14,601 bases of DNA from Acidobacteriota bacterium (GTDB lineage Bacteria; Acidobacteriota; Terriglobia; Terriglobales; Acidobacteriaceae): the NCBI GenBank assembly GCA_021841795.1, contig JAKCDN010000023.1, positions 1-14,601 of the forward strand, in the 5' to 3' direction. The notes beneath the pieces are model-generated. The model made no database searches, had not been told where the DNA came from, and saw only the letters and a list, made by a program, of their open reading frames with translations. Below, piece after piece: positions 14,155-14,601 of the stretch; the first letter of the stretch is position 1, and the number at the start of each line of letters is the position of its first letter. Both the position numbers and the translations under genes were made by a program.

Positions 14155-14601
14155 ATGTCCACTGAAGTTGTAACCCGCACTGCTGTTTCCGAGCCTTCGT
14201 TGCCCGAGGTACACGCGAGCATCGGGATCTCGCGGTCGCCTGTTTACTGGCGGCGGTTGCTTGGTTTTGTGGGGCCAGGGTTTCTGATCTCAGTTGGCTA
14301 TATGGACCCGGGCAACTGGGCGACGGACATTGCCGGGGGTTCTCGGTTCGGCTATACGCTCCTGTTTGTCATCATGCTGTCGAATCTGATGGCAATCCTG
14401 TTGCAGAGCCTGTCGCTCAAACTGGGCATCGCGACGGAGCGCGATCTGGCTCAGCTTTGCCGGGAGAACTACGGAGCCAGGACAAGCTTCGCGTTATGGG
14501 TCATGGCGGAGATTGCCATTGCCGCTTGCGATTTGGCAGAGGTGATTGGCTCGGCAATTGCGCTGGAACTGCTCTTTCACGTGCCCCTGCTCGCCGGCGT
14601 A
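14155..14601 (+). CDS. mntH: Nramp-family Mn2+/Fe2+ transporter, MntH type (partial, C-terminus off the right edge)
   Basis: The first 149 codons of a proton-coupled divalent metal importer of the inner membrane run off the right edge. After a polar N-terminal tail (1-35), the first membrane helix carries [20 protein letters not shown] (48-67), the hallmark Nramp segment; Asp51 and Asn54 of DPGN are metal ligands. Helix 2 (about 68-88) and helix 3 (about 113-135, [20 protein letters not shown]) follow, also typical. The helix 6 MPH motif, which completes the metal site, lies outside the window. Full-length relatives have about 400-450 residues, so roughly two thirds is missing. No Shine-Dalgarno is visible before the ATG; instead a perfect palindrome ends 11 bp upstream. 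Its position beside a DtxR/MntR-type regulator supports manganese uptake repressed when manganese is plentiful. Confidence 0.94.
   Translation, partial: MSTEVVTRTAVSEPSLPEVHASIGISRSPVYWRRLLGFVGPGFLISVGYMDPGNWATDIAGGSRFGYTLLFVIMLSNLMAILLQSLSLKLGIATERDLAQLCRENYGARTSFALWVMAEIAIAACDLAEVIGSAIALELLFHVPLLAGV

Noticed and set aside
1..14601. Transposons, CRISPR arrays, tRNA or rRNA genes, phage or defence systems
   Set aside because: No transposase motifs, terminal repeats, regularly spaced repeats, tRNA-like T-arm sequences or known defence domains were seen on either strand.

Overview
The window is high-GC DNA from a Gram-negative (double-membrane) bacterium. TolC-type and AsmA-type envelope proteins, a Tat-exported esterase and the overall style of the proteins suggest an acidobacterium (Acidobacteriaceae/Terriglobia). 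That assignment is an impression from protein wording, not a search result. I see no mobile elements, tRNA, rRNA or CRISPR array.

Left half (1-7699), all on the minus strand. In transcription order: polyphosphate kinase ppk1, an AsmA-family envelope protein, a UbiA-like membrane protein whose stop overlaps the start of a class I SAM methyltransferase (ATGA overlap), a SixA-type phosphohistidine phosphatase, and an ArnT/GT39-type membrane glycosyltransferase cut by the left edge. Gaps of 95-172 bp, one strong 15-bp hairpin (3764-3802) and candidate internal promoters suggest several transcription units rather than one operon. The themes are polyphosphate/phosphate signalling and cell-envelope or lipid building.

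Right half (7887-14601), all on the plus strand. A Tat-exported type B carboxylesterase diverges from ppk1. Next comes a two-gene efflux operon (TolC-family outer-membrane factor, then an EmrA/HlyD-type adaptor with a GTG start 1 bp after the TolC stop). The EmrB-type inner-membrane pump that normally completes this tripartite exporter is absent. In its place is a 759-bp stretch without a credible gene, containing GC-rich hairpins and several TTTGC/GCAAA inverted repeats. This stretch leads into a DtxR/MntR-family metal-dependent repressor, followed after 155 bp by an Nramp (MntH-type) Mn2+/Fe2+ transporter cut by the right edge.

The most interesting part is the metal-homeostasis module at the right end. 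A perfect 8-bp inverted repeat lies between the candidate mntH -10 element and its start codon, as an operator would. Two more inverted repeats precede the repressor gene, one resembling a MntR-type box. Together they suggest an autoregulated manganese uptake circuit. All operator assignments here are inference from sequence.
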